Assembly: GCA_900547015.1 (NCBI GenBank)
Contig: URFD01000020.1
Coordinates: forward strand, 1 to 18,389
Direction: 5' to 3'
From: an uncultured Oscillospiraceae bacterium
GTDB taxonomy: Bacteria; Bacillota; Clostridia; Oscillospirales; Ruminococcaceae
Length of the DNA stretch: 18,389 nucleotides
Shown: positions 7,380-14,641 of the stretch, piece by piece
How the letters are laid out: every line of letters begins with the position of its first letter
Numbering within the stretch: the stretch's first letter is position 1
Made by a program: the position numbers and the translations under genes
Notes under the pieces: generated by a model
Seen by the model: only the letters and a program-made list of their open reading frames with translations
Databases searched by the model: none
Told to the model about the DNA's origin: nothing

Positions 7380-7385
7380 GGGAAA

Positions 7386-7546
7386 AGAATATTTCACACG
7401 GGAAAGGCAAACCCTTTCCAACACAGATAGACGAAGAGGCAGCGTAGTATTTGGGCAAATTTGAGCCATACTAAACCTGCCCGGACCGGTTTGCGCGTCA
7501 GTGGCTGAAGGCGGCCGGTGAAAAAAGAAAATAAGGGGAGTCAGCC
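7386..7546 (+). other. Long murA leader with hairpins
   Basis: No gene is seen here. Hairpins visible are GGAAAGG (7401-7407) with CCTTTCC (7413-7419), and TAGTAT (7445-7450) with ATACTA (7468-7473), the latter strengthened by an inner GGC/GCC pair. CCTGCCCG (7476-7483) follows, the same octamer as in the corA-family leader, but without a CGGGCAGG partner here. It may be only a structured untranslated region. Confidence 0.35.
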
Positions 7547-8830
7547 TTGGAAAAGTATATCATTAACGGCGGAAACAGCCTCCACGGTGAGGTGGAGATC
7601 AGCGGCGCAAAGAACGCTGCGGTCGCGATTATCCCGGCGACTGTATTGGCGCAGGACATCTGCGTGATTGAGAATGTACCCAATATCAGTGATGTTACCA
7701 TCCTGTTTCAGATACTCAAGGATTTAGGAGCGCAGGTGCGCTACCTTGGAAAGAACACAGTAGAAATCGATACCCGAAATATCACCGAGCCGGTGGTCCC
7801 TTATGAGTCGGCCCGGCATCTGCGCGCGTCCTATTATTTTTTAGGCGCGTTTTTGGGACGCTTTGGAGAAGCTCATGTTTCTCCTCCGGGCGGCTGCAAC
7901 TTCGGCGTTCGCCCAATCGACCAGCACATCAAGGGCTTTGAAGCGCTGGGTGCAACGGTTACAACCGACTACGGCTTCATCAATGCGACCAGCGAGGAGA
8001 TGTTCGGCTCCCATATCTATCTGGATGTCGTATCGGTGGGTGCAACGGTCAATATCATGCTGGCAGCGGTGCGCGCAAAGGGTTTGACTATCTTGGAAAA
8101 TGCCGCAAAAGAGCCGCACATCGTCGATTTGGCAAACTTCCTCAACTCGATGGGTGCAGACATCCGCGGCGCAGGTACCGATGTCATCAAGATTCATGGC
8201 GTGGACATCATGCACGGAACCAGCTATCCGATTATCCCGGACCAAATCGAGGCAGGAACCTACATGACCATGACAGCGGCAGCCGGCGGCGAGGTGCTGA
8301 TTAAAAATGTCATTCCAAAGCATCTGGAAGCCATCACCGACAAGCTGATTCAGGCAGGCTGTGAAATCGAGGAATATGACGATTCCATTCTGGTTCGCCG
8401 AACCGGAACTCTCAATAAAACCAATGTCAAGACCCTGCCGCATCCCGGCTTCCCGACCGATATGCAGCCGCAGATGACAACCCTGCTGGCGATTGCACAA
8501 GGTACGAGCATCGTGACCGAGGGTGTTTGGGACAACCGCTTTAAATATGTGGACGAGCTGCACCGCATGGGTGCAAAAATTCAGGTGGACGGCAAGGTTG
8601 CCGTTGTCGAAGGTGTCGAGCAGCTCAGCGGCGCTCATGTTAAGGCGCTGGACCTGCGAGCCGGAGTGGCGCTGGTGCAGGCTGCGCTGAGCGCAAAGGG
8701 CACTACGGAGATTGAGGACATCCACTGGGTAGAGCGCGGCTATGAGGATTTGATTGGCAAGCTGACCAGCCTCGGCGCAGATATCTGCAAGGTTAACCTC
8801 CCGGACGGAGTTTACGCACAAAACGCATAA
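7547..8830 (+). CDS. murA: UDP-N-acetylglucosamine 1-carboxyvinyltransferase
   Basis: MurA transfers enolpyruvate from phosphoenolpyruvate to UDP-GlcNAc, the first committed step of peptidoglycan synthesis, in the cytoplasm. At 427 residues it has the usual length. Key residues match: Lys22 and Asn23 in SGAKNAA, the PEP- and fosfomycin-reactive Cys117 in PPGGCNFG (so predicted fosfomycin-sensitive rather than the Asp variant), and Asp305 in FPTDMQPQ. The start is TTG 7547, supported by AGGGGAG (7534-7540) 6 nt upstream and by EKYIINGG, the normal N-terminus of the family; no ATG fits. Many Firmicutes have two copies (MurA and MurZ), and which one this is cannot be told here. It is transcribed alone and closed by a strong terminator. 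Confidence 0.96.
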   Translation: MEKYIINGGNSLHGEVEISGAKNAAVAIIPATVLAQDICVIENVPNISDVTILFQILKDLGAQVRYLGKNTVEIDTRNITEPVVPYESARHLRASYYFLGAFLGRFGEAHVSPPGGCNFGVRPIDQHIKGFEALGATVTTDYGFINATSEEMFGSHIYLDVVSVGATVNIMLAAVRAKGLTILENAAKEPHIVDLANFLNSMGADIRGAGTDVIKIHGVDIMHGTSYPIIPDQIEAGTYMTMTAAAGGEVLIKNVIPKHLEAITDKLIQAGCEIEEYDDSILVRRTGTLNKTNVKTLPHPGFPTDMQPQMTTLLAIAQGTSIVTEGVWDNRFKYVDELHRMGAKIQVDGKVAVVEGVEQLSGAHVKALDLRAGVALVQAALSAKGTTEIEDIHWVERGYEDLIGKLTSLGADICKVNLPDGVYAQNA

Positions 8831-8832
8831 TC

Positions 8833-8870
8833 AAAAAGGCGATTCCGCTTTGTTGCGGAATCGCCTTTTT
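8833..8870. terminator. Bidirectional terminator between murA and cls
   Basis: A perfect 16-bp stem (8833-8848 with 8855-8870) and 6-nt loop, with A5 on the left and a T-run on the right. It can end the plus-strand murA and the minus-strand cls transcripts. Confidence 0.93.
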
Positions 8871-8891
8871 TGGCTGTTTGGGGCAAATCGG

Positions 8892-10499
8892 TCACATCAG
8901 CGGGGCAAAGGCACGCAGCAAGGAGCGCAGCAGACGAACCGGCGCCTTGACTGCACGCTCGTGTTCCGGTGTGATTTCCTCGCAGATGGTCTGGGTTCGC
9001 AGGAAATCCTCCTTGACCTGTGCGACCACCGGAGAAAGATAGAAGGCGGCGCCGCACTCGAAGTGCAGGTAGAAGCTGCGAAAATCCACATTGGTGGTAC
9101 CGACAACGGCGATGTTGTCGTCTGAGACGAACATCTTGGCGTGGATGAAGCCCGGCGTATATTCAAAAATCCGTACTCCGGCGCGCAGTAACTGCGGATA
9201 GTGGGAGCGGGTGACCATGTGAACATACCATTTGTCGGGGATGTGCGGGGTGATGATGCGGACATCGATGCCGCTCTGGGCAGCCAGACAGAGGGCGGTG
9301 ACCATCTCGTTGTCCAGAATGAGGTAGGGCGTGGTGATATAGACATAGCTGCGGGCATTGTTGAGAATTTGCAGATAGACATTCTCGGCAACATACAGCG
9401 AATCCAGTGGGCTGTCACCGTAAGGCTGGACAAAACCCGAGCAGTCGTACCGAACGGTGGGCAGAAAATCCGAGAGAGAAAGCTGCTCCCGGCAGGTGAA
9501 CTGCCACAGCTCCAAAAACATCTCGGTCAAGCTCTGGACGGCTTCTCCGCGCAGCATAACTGCGCTGTCCTTCCAGTGGCCGAAGCGTTCCCGGGCATTG
9601 ATATATTCGTCGGCGAGGTTGATGCCGCCGGTGAAGCCGACATTTCCGTCGATGACGCAGATTTTTCGGTGGTCGCGGTAGTTGGTGGCGGCGCTCAGAC
9701 GGGGATGAAAGGGGTTAAAGACTCCGACCTGAAAGCCTTTTTTGCGCAGGTAGTCCCCGTACAGCGAGGGAAGGGTCGCCACACAGCCGACATCATCGTA
9801 GAGGATGCGGATTTGGACGCCGTGCTTGCGGCGATTCTCTAAGATTTTCAGGATGCTGTCCCACATTTTCCCGGGCTGGATGATGAAATATTCCAGCAGG
9901 ATAAAGCGCTTGGCTCCCCGAAGCTCTTGAAGCAGCCGCTGGTAGAAGGCCTCGCCGATGGGGAAATATTCTGCCTGTGTGTTTTGGTAGAGCTCAAAGC
10001 CGGAAGCATTGTAGATATAATCCGCCTGCCGCGCCAAAGCAGGGTGGTCCCGACGCAGGAGGTTTAGCGTTTGTTCGCTCTGCACCTTGTCTTGCAGGGG
10101 GTCGCCGTGGTCGATGTGAAGCAGCGACTGGGTGTAGCTTTCAATCTGCTGTGCCATGCGGCGGCTGTTGGCCTTGCGCCCGAACATCAGGTAGAAGATG
10201 CCGCCGACCAGAGGAACCGCCATTACCAGAATAATCCACGAAATCTTGTAGGAGGGGTTGTCCTCGCGGGGCAGGATGCATAGCACCATCAAAAAGCTGA
10301 TGACGGTGAAGGCGACGCTAATCCAATATTTCATGGTGCCCAGACGCACCAGAATGAACAGCAACAAAAATAGCTGAATCAGGATGAGGACGCCGATGAT
10401 GAACAGACGACTGGTGAGGATTTTTGCCAGCCGTTTTTTTCCGGAGCGGCGGGTGGGAGGGCTGTTGGGTTGAATATGTGCCCGCAGAGGGAACACCAC
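8892..10499 (-). CDS. cls: Cardiolipin synthase (phospholipase D family)
   Basis: A membrane-bound enzyme that joins two phosphatidylglycerols into cardiolipin and glycerol. About 535 residues. The N-terminus holds hydrophobic spans at about 31-53 and 58-76, then YKISWIILVMAVPLVGGIFY, typical of the PLD N-terminal domain. Both catalytic HKD motifs are intact: HRKICVID (277-284) and HAKMFVSD (453-460). The start is uncertain: the frame opens only at GTG 10499 or GTG 10496, and AGAAAGG abuts them almost without spacing. A stop lies in frame upstream and no ATG follows until residue 56. galE lies upstream on the same strand, separated by a strong terminator. No clear promoter of its own was found. 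Confidence 0.92.
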   Translation of the reverse strand: MVFPLRAHIQPNSPPTRRSGKKRLAKILTSRLFIIGVLILIQLFLLLFILVRLGTMKYWISVAFTVISFLMVLCILPREDNPSYKISWIILVMAVPLVGGIFYLMFGRKANSRRMAQQIESYTQSLLHIDHGDPLQDKVQSEQTLNLLRRDHPALARQADYIYNASGFELYQNTQAEYFPIGEAFYQRLLQELRGAKRFILLEYFIIQPGKMWDSILKILENRRKHGVQIRILYDDVGCVATLPSLYGDYLRKKGFQVGVFNPFHPRLSAATNYRDHRKICVIDGNVGFTGGINLADEYINARERFGHWKDSAVMLRGEAVQSLTEMFLELWQFTCREQLSLSDFLPTVRYDCSGFVQPYGDSPLDSLYVAENVYLQILNNARSYVYITTPYLILDNEMVTALCLAAQSGIDVRIITPHIPDKWYVHMVTRSHYPQLLRAGVRIFEYTPGFIHAKMFVSDDNIAVVGTTNVDFRSFYLHFECGAAFYLSPVVAQVKEDFLRTQTICEEITPEHERAVKAPVRLLRSLLRAFAPLM

Positions 10500-10529
10500 C
10501 TTTCTGCGTGATGATCAATAGCATTGGCA

Positions 10530-10557
10530 GACAGGGGAGCGAGTAACGCTCCCTGTC
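10530..10557. other. Hairpin ahead of cls
   Basis: GACAGGGGAGCG (10530-10541) pairs with CGCTCCCTGTC (10547-10557), one bulged G, loop AGTAA. In the minus direction it lies between the galE terminator and the cls start and is not followed by a T-run, so it may be a leader structure rather than a terminator. Confidence 0.5.
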
Positions 10558-10559
10558 AT

Positions 10560-10600
10560 AAAAAACGAAGGAGGGATTGAAGTTTCCCTCAATCCCTCCT
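10560..10600 (-). terminator. Intrinsic terminator of galE
   Basis: A perfect 12-bp stem (10569-10580 with 10589-10600) and 8-nt loop. On the minus strand it is followed by TCG and then a run of six T (complement of 10560-10565). Confidence 0.85.
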
Positions 10601-10635
10601 CAACATCAAAAATGTTTTTTATTTTTTGGTAGAGT

Positions 10636-11646
10636 TTATTCCAAACCGTTGGGGTTCTTGGAGATAAAGTTCCAGCTGCTCTGGCACATATCTTCGATGG
10701 TGCGGGTGGCTTCCCAGCCCAGCAGCTCCTTTGCCTTGGAGGCGTCGGCGTAGCAGGAAGCAATATCGCCCGGACGGCGTTCGACGATTCGATATGCAAT
10801 CGGGTGTCCGCAGGCCTTTTCAAAGGCATGGACGATTTGCAGAACGCTGGTGCCGTTTCCGGTGCCGAGGTTGATGGCCTCCACGCCGGTGTGGGCCAAG
10901 CTGTAGTCGATGGCCTTCAGGTGGCCCAGAGCCAAATCGACGACATGGATGTAGTCGCGGACGCCGGTGCCGTCAACGGTGTCATAGTCATCGCCAAAGA
11001 CACTCAGACATTCGAGCTTGCCGATGGCAACCTGAGAGATGTAAGGAAGCAGGTTGTTCGGGATGCCGTTCGGGTCCTCGCCAATCAGGCCGCTTTCGTG
11101 TGCGCCGATTGGGTTAAAGTAGCGCAGGAGGACAACGCTCCAATCCTGGTCAGCAACATACAGGTCGGAGAGAATCTGCTCAATCATGACCTTGGTGTAG
11201 CCGTAAGGGTTGGTGGCAGAGGTGGGCATTCCCTCCTTGAACGGAACGGGGTTGTTCATGCCGTAAACGGTGGCAGAGGAGGAAAAGACAATCTTCTTGC
11301 AGCCGTGCTCGCGCATACTCTGGCAGAGCAGAAGGGTGCCGGTGATGTTGTTGTGGTAATATTCCAATGGTTTGCGAACAGATTCGCCTACTGCTTTGAA
11401 TCCGGCAAAGTGGATGACGGCCTCAATCGGCTGCTCCTCAAAGATGCGGTCCAGAGCAGGCTTGTCCAGCAGGTCTGCCTGATAGAAAACAGGGCGGACT
11501 CCGGTAATCGTTTCGATGCGGTTGAGAACCTCCGGCTTCGAGTTGGAGAAGTTATCGACGATGACGACCTCACGGCCTGCCTTAATCAGTTCGACAACGG
11601 TGTGACTGCCAATAAATCCGGTGCCTCCGGTGACTAAAATTGCCAT
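10636..11646 (-). CDS. galE: UDP-glucose 4-epimerase
   Basis: A cytoplasmic NAD-dependent epimerase interconverting UDP-glucose and UDP-galactose, used in galactose breakdown and to make precursors for surface polysaccharides. 336 residues, normal for GalE. The Rossmann motif GGTGFIG is at 7-13, the catalytic Ser lies in SSSATVYG, and Tyr148-xxx-Lys152 is the YGYTK motif. The start at 11646 gives MAILVTGGTGF, with AAAGGAG 9 nt upstream; the longer frame to 11673 would place the Shine-Dalgarno inside the gene. It has its own consensus promoter carrying a palindrome. No other Leloir gene (galK, galT) is near, so a housekeeping or envelope role is as likely as galactose use. Confidence 0.96.
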   Translation of the reverse strand: MAILVTGGTGFIGSHTVVELIKAGREVVIVDNFSNSKPEVLNRIETITGVRPVFYQADLLDKPALDRIFEEQPIEAVIHFAGFKAVGESVRKPLEYYHNNITGTLLLCQSMREHGCKKIVFSSSATVYGMNNPVPFKEGMPTSATNPYGYTKVMIEQILSDLYVADQDWSVVLLRYFNPIGAHESGLIGEDPNGIPNNLLPYISQVAIGKLECLSVFGDDYDTVDGTGVRDYIHVVDLALGHLKAIDYSLAHTGVEAINLGTGNGTSVLQIVHAFEKACGHPIAYRIVERRPGDIASCYADASKAKELLGWEATRTIEDMCQSSWNFISKNPNGLE

Positions 11647-11698
11647 AATGACACACTCCTTTGCGTGATTCAAACAGATGATAGAGCCTTCTGGTTAC

Positions 11699-11727
11699 AG
11701 TATACCCCCTTGACAACTTAGTGTCAA
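11699..11727 (-). promoter_or_regulatory. Consensus galE promoter overlapping an inverted repeat
   Basis: On the minus strand, TTGACA (11727-11722), a 17-nt spacer, then TATACT (11704-11699). The -35 is one half of the inverted repeat TTGACAACTTAGTGTCAA (plus 11710-11727), which reaches into the spacer. A protein bound there would block RNA polymerase. Confidence 0.8.
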
Positions 11728-11745
11728 TGATGGATTTTGCCTCTG

Positions 11746-12678
11746 TTAGCGAGATTGCCGACGGTGCGCCAGATACTGGTTTTGCTTGCGACTCCACTGG
11801 CGCAGGGTGTCCAGATGGGAGCGGTCAATCTGGAAAAACTTGACCACAAAATCCTGCCCGATTCCGTTGGAGGAAGGGTGGCTGCGGCTGGTGACCTTGA
11901 TCAAGCGGTCACGGGAGCGGTAGGCCCAGATTTTTTTGTGGTTGCGGTAAAATCCGGGGAGAATCTGCTCGATTGGCTCCCGAAGCTGCTTCTTTAATTC
12001 CGGCTCAAACTGCCTGCGCAGGCTGCCGGCATCGGTGATGTTGGTGAAGGTGCGCTCGAGCAGCAGTTGACCCTCCTCCAGCTGTGTCGATGCCTTGGTG
12101 CGGCGCACGGTGAGCAGGCGCAGATTTTTTTGCAGAAATTCCTCTCCGCCCAGCTTTTCAAAGATGACGGCGGCATTGACTGCATCCGAGAGTGCGGAAT
12201 GATACTGTCCGTATGGGGTCAGGCGCAGAGCGGACAGCGCACTGCTGAGTGCGGTCTGCTGACCGCTGTTGAGATAGGCGCGGTCGAACAGCGCCTGAAG
12301 GTCGTGCAGGACAAGGCTGTCTCCGCCGGGGATGTGGAAGTACAGCAGGTTGGACAGCAGAACTGCCCGGTCGCAGTTTCCCCAAAAGGCGATTTTCTGC
12401 TCGCCGCCGCTCCACAGACAAAATTCCTGCCAGACGCTGGGAAAGGTCTGCTGGCCGCGCAGCTTCTGTTCGGTGATGCCGGTCAGCTCGGTGACCTTCG
12501 GCATGATGGTGTGGTGGACGGTGGGAGCAATCAGCCGGTCAAAGGTTTTTAAAATCCGGCCGCGGCTGTCCACCATCGCTGCGCCAATCTGGATGATTTC
12601 AAATCGGAGCGTTTTGCCTGCAATCAGGTCCTCCGGTGAGACGGCTGCGTAGTTCCATTCCAAATCCATAATAATCAC
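11746..12678 (-). CDS. DEDDh-type 3'-5' exonuclease (DnaQ/KapD-like)
   Basis: A 310-residue cytoplasmic protein with an N-terminal exonuclease domain of the DnaQ superfamily, which removes nucleotides from 3' ends of DNA or RNA using two metal ions. The catalytic set is visible: Asp5 and Glu7 in MDLEWN (ExoI), Asp103 in WGNCDRAVL (ExoII), and His160 with Asp165 in HSALSDA (ExoIII, so the DEDDh class). The C-terminal third (about 190-310) is basic and unassigned, perhaps for nucleic acid binding. Start GTG 12678 with a strong AGGAGGGA and about 8 nt spacing; ATG 12669 is too far from it. It lies upstream of galE, which has its own promoter. Family resemblance suggests KapD-like exonucleases, but the substrate is unknown. 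Confidence 0.85.
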   Translation of the reverse strand: MIIMDLEWNYAAVSPEDLIAGKTLRFEIIQIGAAMVDSRGRILKTFDRLIAPTVHHTIMPKVTELTGITEQKLRGQQTFPSVWQEFCLWSGGEQKIAFWGNCDRAVLLSNLLYFHIPGGDSLVLHDLQALFDRAYLNSGQQTALSSALSALRLTPYGQYHSALSDAVNAAVIFEKLGGEEFLQKNLRLLTVRRTKASTQLEEGQLLLERTFTNITDAGSLRRQFEPELKKQLREPIEQILPGFYRNHKKIWAYRSRDRLIKVTSRSHPSSNGIGQDFVVKFFQIDRSHLDTLRQWSRKQNQYLAHRRQSR

Positions 12679-12858
12679 AAGAGATCCCTCCTTCTTTGCA
12701 GGTTAGACAGCTGTCCGGGAATGGGTGGGACAGCGCCGATGGGTGGTGATTCTTCTCAAAATCAGCTCTATTATCTCATAGAATCGGGAAAATTTCCAGC
12801 CCCTTTCCCGCACAGGTGCGCAAGGGACGGACGGGCTTGTGGAAAAATGGAGCGGAGA

Positions 12859-12887
12859 TTGACAATCTTTCCGCAGAAAGCTACAAT
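12859..12887 (+). promoter_or_regulatory. Consensus sigma-A promoter of the binding-protein gene
   Basis: A perfect TTGACA (12859-12864), a 17-nt spacer, then TACAAT (12882-12887). The predicted leader is about 70 nt. The rest of the divergent intergenic space (12680-12858) shows no gene; a weak minus-strand -10 (GATAAT, complement of about 12770-12775) may serve the exonuclease gene. Confidence 0.82.
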
Positions 12888-12962
12888 AAGAGTGAGAAAA
12901 AACAATCGGAATCAAGCAGGCAATCACGGAAGATTTGACCTTGCCGGCAGAAAGGAACTGCG

Positions 12963-13925
12963 ATGAAGCAAGCGTTTACATCGATCTTACTCGGGGCGCT
13001 CTGTTTGAGCTTGGGGCTGGGACTGTGTGCCTGCCGGCTCAAATCCAATCAGGAGCAGCCATCGGTTCAAAATCACTCGGAGCTGACCCAGACCGAATCA
13101 TTCCCGGTCAAGCTGGAGCTGGGGGAAACCCGCCATATTATCTCGTCCCGACCGCGCCGCTTGGCGGTGCTGTCTGCCGATTTGGTGCAGGCTTTGGAGG
13201 ACATCGGGGCGGCAAGCCTGATTTGCGGAGTTAGCTCCGATGCGCCAAAGGACGCTTCCACCTCGGGGGTAAAGGTGTGCGGAACCGCACTGGCGCCGGA
13301 GCTGGAGCAGCTGATTGCGGCAAAGCCGGACTGGGTGCTGGTTTCCTCTCAGATGCGGGAAAGCCAGATTGCAAGCCTTGAGGAGCAGGGAATCACGGTG
13401 CTTACCTTTTCCCGTCCCAAAACCTTGGATGAAATTCAGGCCCGCTATCGTCAGCTGTTCACCCTGTGCTACGGGCTGGACGGCAGCGCAAAGGCCACGA
13501 CCTTTTTGACCTCTTACCAAAGCAAGCTGTCGGACGCGATTCAGCCTGCGGCAGATTATGCAAAGCTGACCGGACGCAAGAGCGCAGTCTATCTGGCACA
13601 GCTGGATTATACCATGGCGACCGGCGAGGTGTTCGAGGGAAAGCTGCTGGACCAAATGGGACTGAACAATCTGGGTGAGCTGGGCTCCCGCTGGAATTAT
13701 CCGGAGATTGAAAAGGAGGAGCTCAAGCCGGACATCCTGTTTTATGACAAGACCCTGACCGCCGAACAGATTGCGGACAGCGAGGTATATGCCCAAAGTC
13801 CGGCGGTGCAGAATGGGCGGCTGTACGAGGTCGATTTTTCTGCCATCCGCCTTCAGGGGCTGCCGATGATTGAGGAGCTGGGCAAGATGGCGCGGGCGGC
13901 TTATCCGCAGGCCTATGGAAAATAA
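12963..13925 (+). CDS. Substrate-binding lipoprotein of the BtuF/FepB (TroA-like) superfamily
   Basis: A 320-residue extracytoplasmic binding protein of the helical-backbone type that serves ABC importers for cobalamin, siderophores, heme or metals. The signal peptide (1-23) ends in the lipobox LCAC, with Cys24 as the lipid-modified residue; Cys at the position before Ala is less common but tolerated. The mature part begins RPRRLAVLSADLVQALEDIG, the start of the first lobe, and LEQLIAAKPDWVLVSS is the second classic segment. The ligand cannot be told. Start ATG 12963, AAAGGA (12951-12956) 6 nt upstream. No permease or ATPase is next to it: it has its own promoter and terminator, so it must share a transporter encoded elsewhere or act alone. 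Confidence 0.85.
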   Translation: MKQAFTSILLGALCLSLGLGLCACRLKSNQEQPSVQNHSELTQTESFPVKLELGETRHIISSRPRRLAVLSADLVQALEDIGAASLICGVSSDAPKDASTSGVKVCGTALAPELEQLIAAKPDWVLVSSQMRESQIASLEEQGITVLTFSRPKTLDEIQARYRQLFTLCYGLDGSAKATTFLTSYQSKLSDAIQPAADYAKLTGRKSAVYLAQLDYTMATGEVFEGKLLDQMGLNNLGELGSRWNYPEIEKEELKPDILFYDKTLTAEQIADSEVYAQSPAVQNGRLYEVDFSAIRLQGLPMIEELGKMARAAYPQAYGK

Positions 13926-13940
13926 GAAGATAATGACCAG

Positions 13941-13980
13941 AAAAAGGTCGTTCTCTCGGTTTCGGGAGGACGGCCTTTTT
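13941..13980 (+). terminator. Intrinsic terminator of the binding-protein gene
   Basis: A 15-bp stem with two G-U pairs (13941-13955 with 13966-13980), A5 at the left and a run of T at the right. Confidence 0.88.
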
Positions 13981-14032
13981 TGAAAATTTTGGGGGACGTC
14001 AGGATTCGTACATTATTTTAAGCCAAACCGCA

Positions 14033-14038
14033 TATACT
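14033..14038 (+). promoter_or_regulatory. Possible -10 of the small Cys-containing gene
   Basis: TATACT at 14033-14038, about 33 nt before the likely start. The -35 region (about 14010-14015, ACATTA) is poor. Confidence 0.35.
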
Positions 14039-14070
14039 GGTGAGTGAGATTGATGCAGAGGAGAATGATT

Positions 14071-14229
14071 GTGAAACAACCCCTTTTTGAAGATGACCGC
14101 AAAAACGAGGGCGTGGACTGCGAGTCCTGCCGCCGACTGTATGAGAGCTGCCGTCAATGGATGGAAACGGCCGGAGATGTCGATGACTTTATTTTCTATC
14201 AGTCTGACAGCACGGTCAGCCAGCGCTGA
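14071..14229 (+). CDS. Small acidic Cys-containing protein, unknown
   Basis: A 52-residue hydrophilic protein. I do not recognise a family. It carries CESCRRLYESC (Cys-x2-Cys-x6-Cys), which could bind a metal or form a disulfide, and many acidic residues (LFEDDRKNEGVD, TAGDVDDF). No signal peptide or membrane span. The start is probably GTG 14071, with GAGGAG (14058-14063) 7 nt upstream. ATG 14065 almost touches this Shine-Dalgarno and ATG 14053 precedes it. It is transcribed alone, between a binding-protein gene and the convergent selenium-related operon, with a shared terminator. The translation signals and terminator argue that it is real. Confidence 0.6.
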   Translation: MKQPLFEDDRKNEGVDCESCRRLYESCRQWMETAGDVDDFIFYQSDSTVSQR

Positions 14230-14259
14230 GTCCGCCGGCAATCGAAAGGTCTGACACAA

Positions 14260-14316
14260 AAAAATCCCGGCCCCTGACAGCAGAAGGAAGCTCTGCGGCC
14301 AGATGCCGGGATTTTT
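14260..14316. terminator. Bidirectional terminator between the small gene and the DUF3343 gene
   Basis: A 12-bp outer stem (14260-14271 with 14305-14316), AAAAA at the left and TTTTT at the right. The long loop holds a second small hairpin, GCAGA/TCTGC. It ends both convergent transcripts. Confidence 0.8.
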
Positions 14317-14324
14317 ATTGTGTG

Positions 14325-14582
14325 TTAGCGGATGTGATTTTCGTGTACAGGAGTGTAGCTGTTCTCCTCTACCCGATAAACGGTATCCACATCCTCGTCA
14401 AAGATGCCCGACCGGACAAATTCTTCAATGTCCGAGTCCAGGGAAAACTTGACGCAGGTCCCGCAGGAGGAGCTCAGTTTTCGGGGGACAGGCATGAGCA
14501 TCGGTTTTTTGTCGGTGCCCTTGAGCTGTCTTTGAAAATTTACTGCTGCAAAATGGGTGAAAAAGGTTGCGATGTAGGTCAC
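14325..14582 (-). CDS. DUF3343 protein, putative Se/S carrier
   Basis: A small protein of about 85 residues from a family often encoded with YedE/YedF and selenium genes and proposed to carry selenium or sulfur. The family pattern is complete: YIATFFTHFAAVNFQRQL, then MPVPRKLSSSCGTCVKF with Cys40 and Cys43, the likely reactive pair. The start is uncertain: AAAAGG (14597-14592) directly abuts ATG 14591 but is 9 nt from GTG 14582, which I prefer; ATG 14606 is a longer option that lies before the Shine-Dalgarno. It is the last gene of the minus-strand operon after yedE and the TusA-like gene, ending at a terminator 9 nt downstream. Confidence 0.85.
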   Translation of the reverse strand: MTYIATFFTHFAAVNFQRQLKGTDKKPMLMPVPRKLSSSCGTCVKFSLDSDIEEFVRSGIFDEDVDTVYRVEENSYTPVHENHIR

Positions 14583-14641
14583 TGTTACCATCCTTTTCTT
14601 GTGCATTTGTCCCGCGGGTGCTGTGCGCGCCTGCCGAAATC

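Noticed and set aside
6469..7458. Minus-strand frame (about 329 codons) opposite the CorA-type gene
   Set aside because: A His/Gln-rich shadow with no start signals, extending into the murA leader.
7841..8821. Minus-strand frame (about 326 codons) opposite murA
   Set aside because: A shadow of murA, whose catalytic residues are all in place; the Cys/His-rich product is an artefact of codon use.
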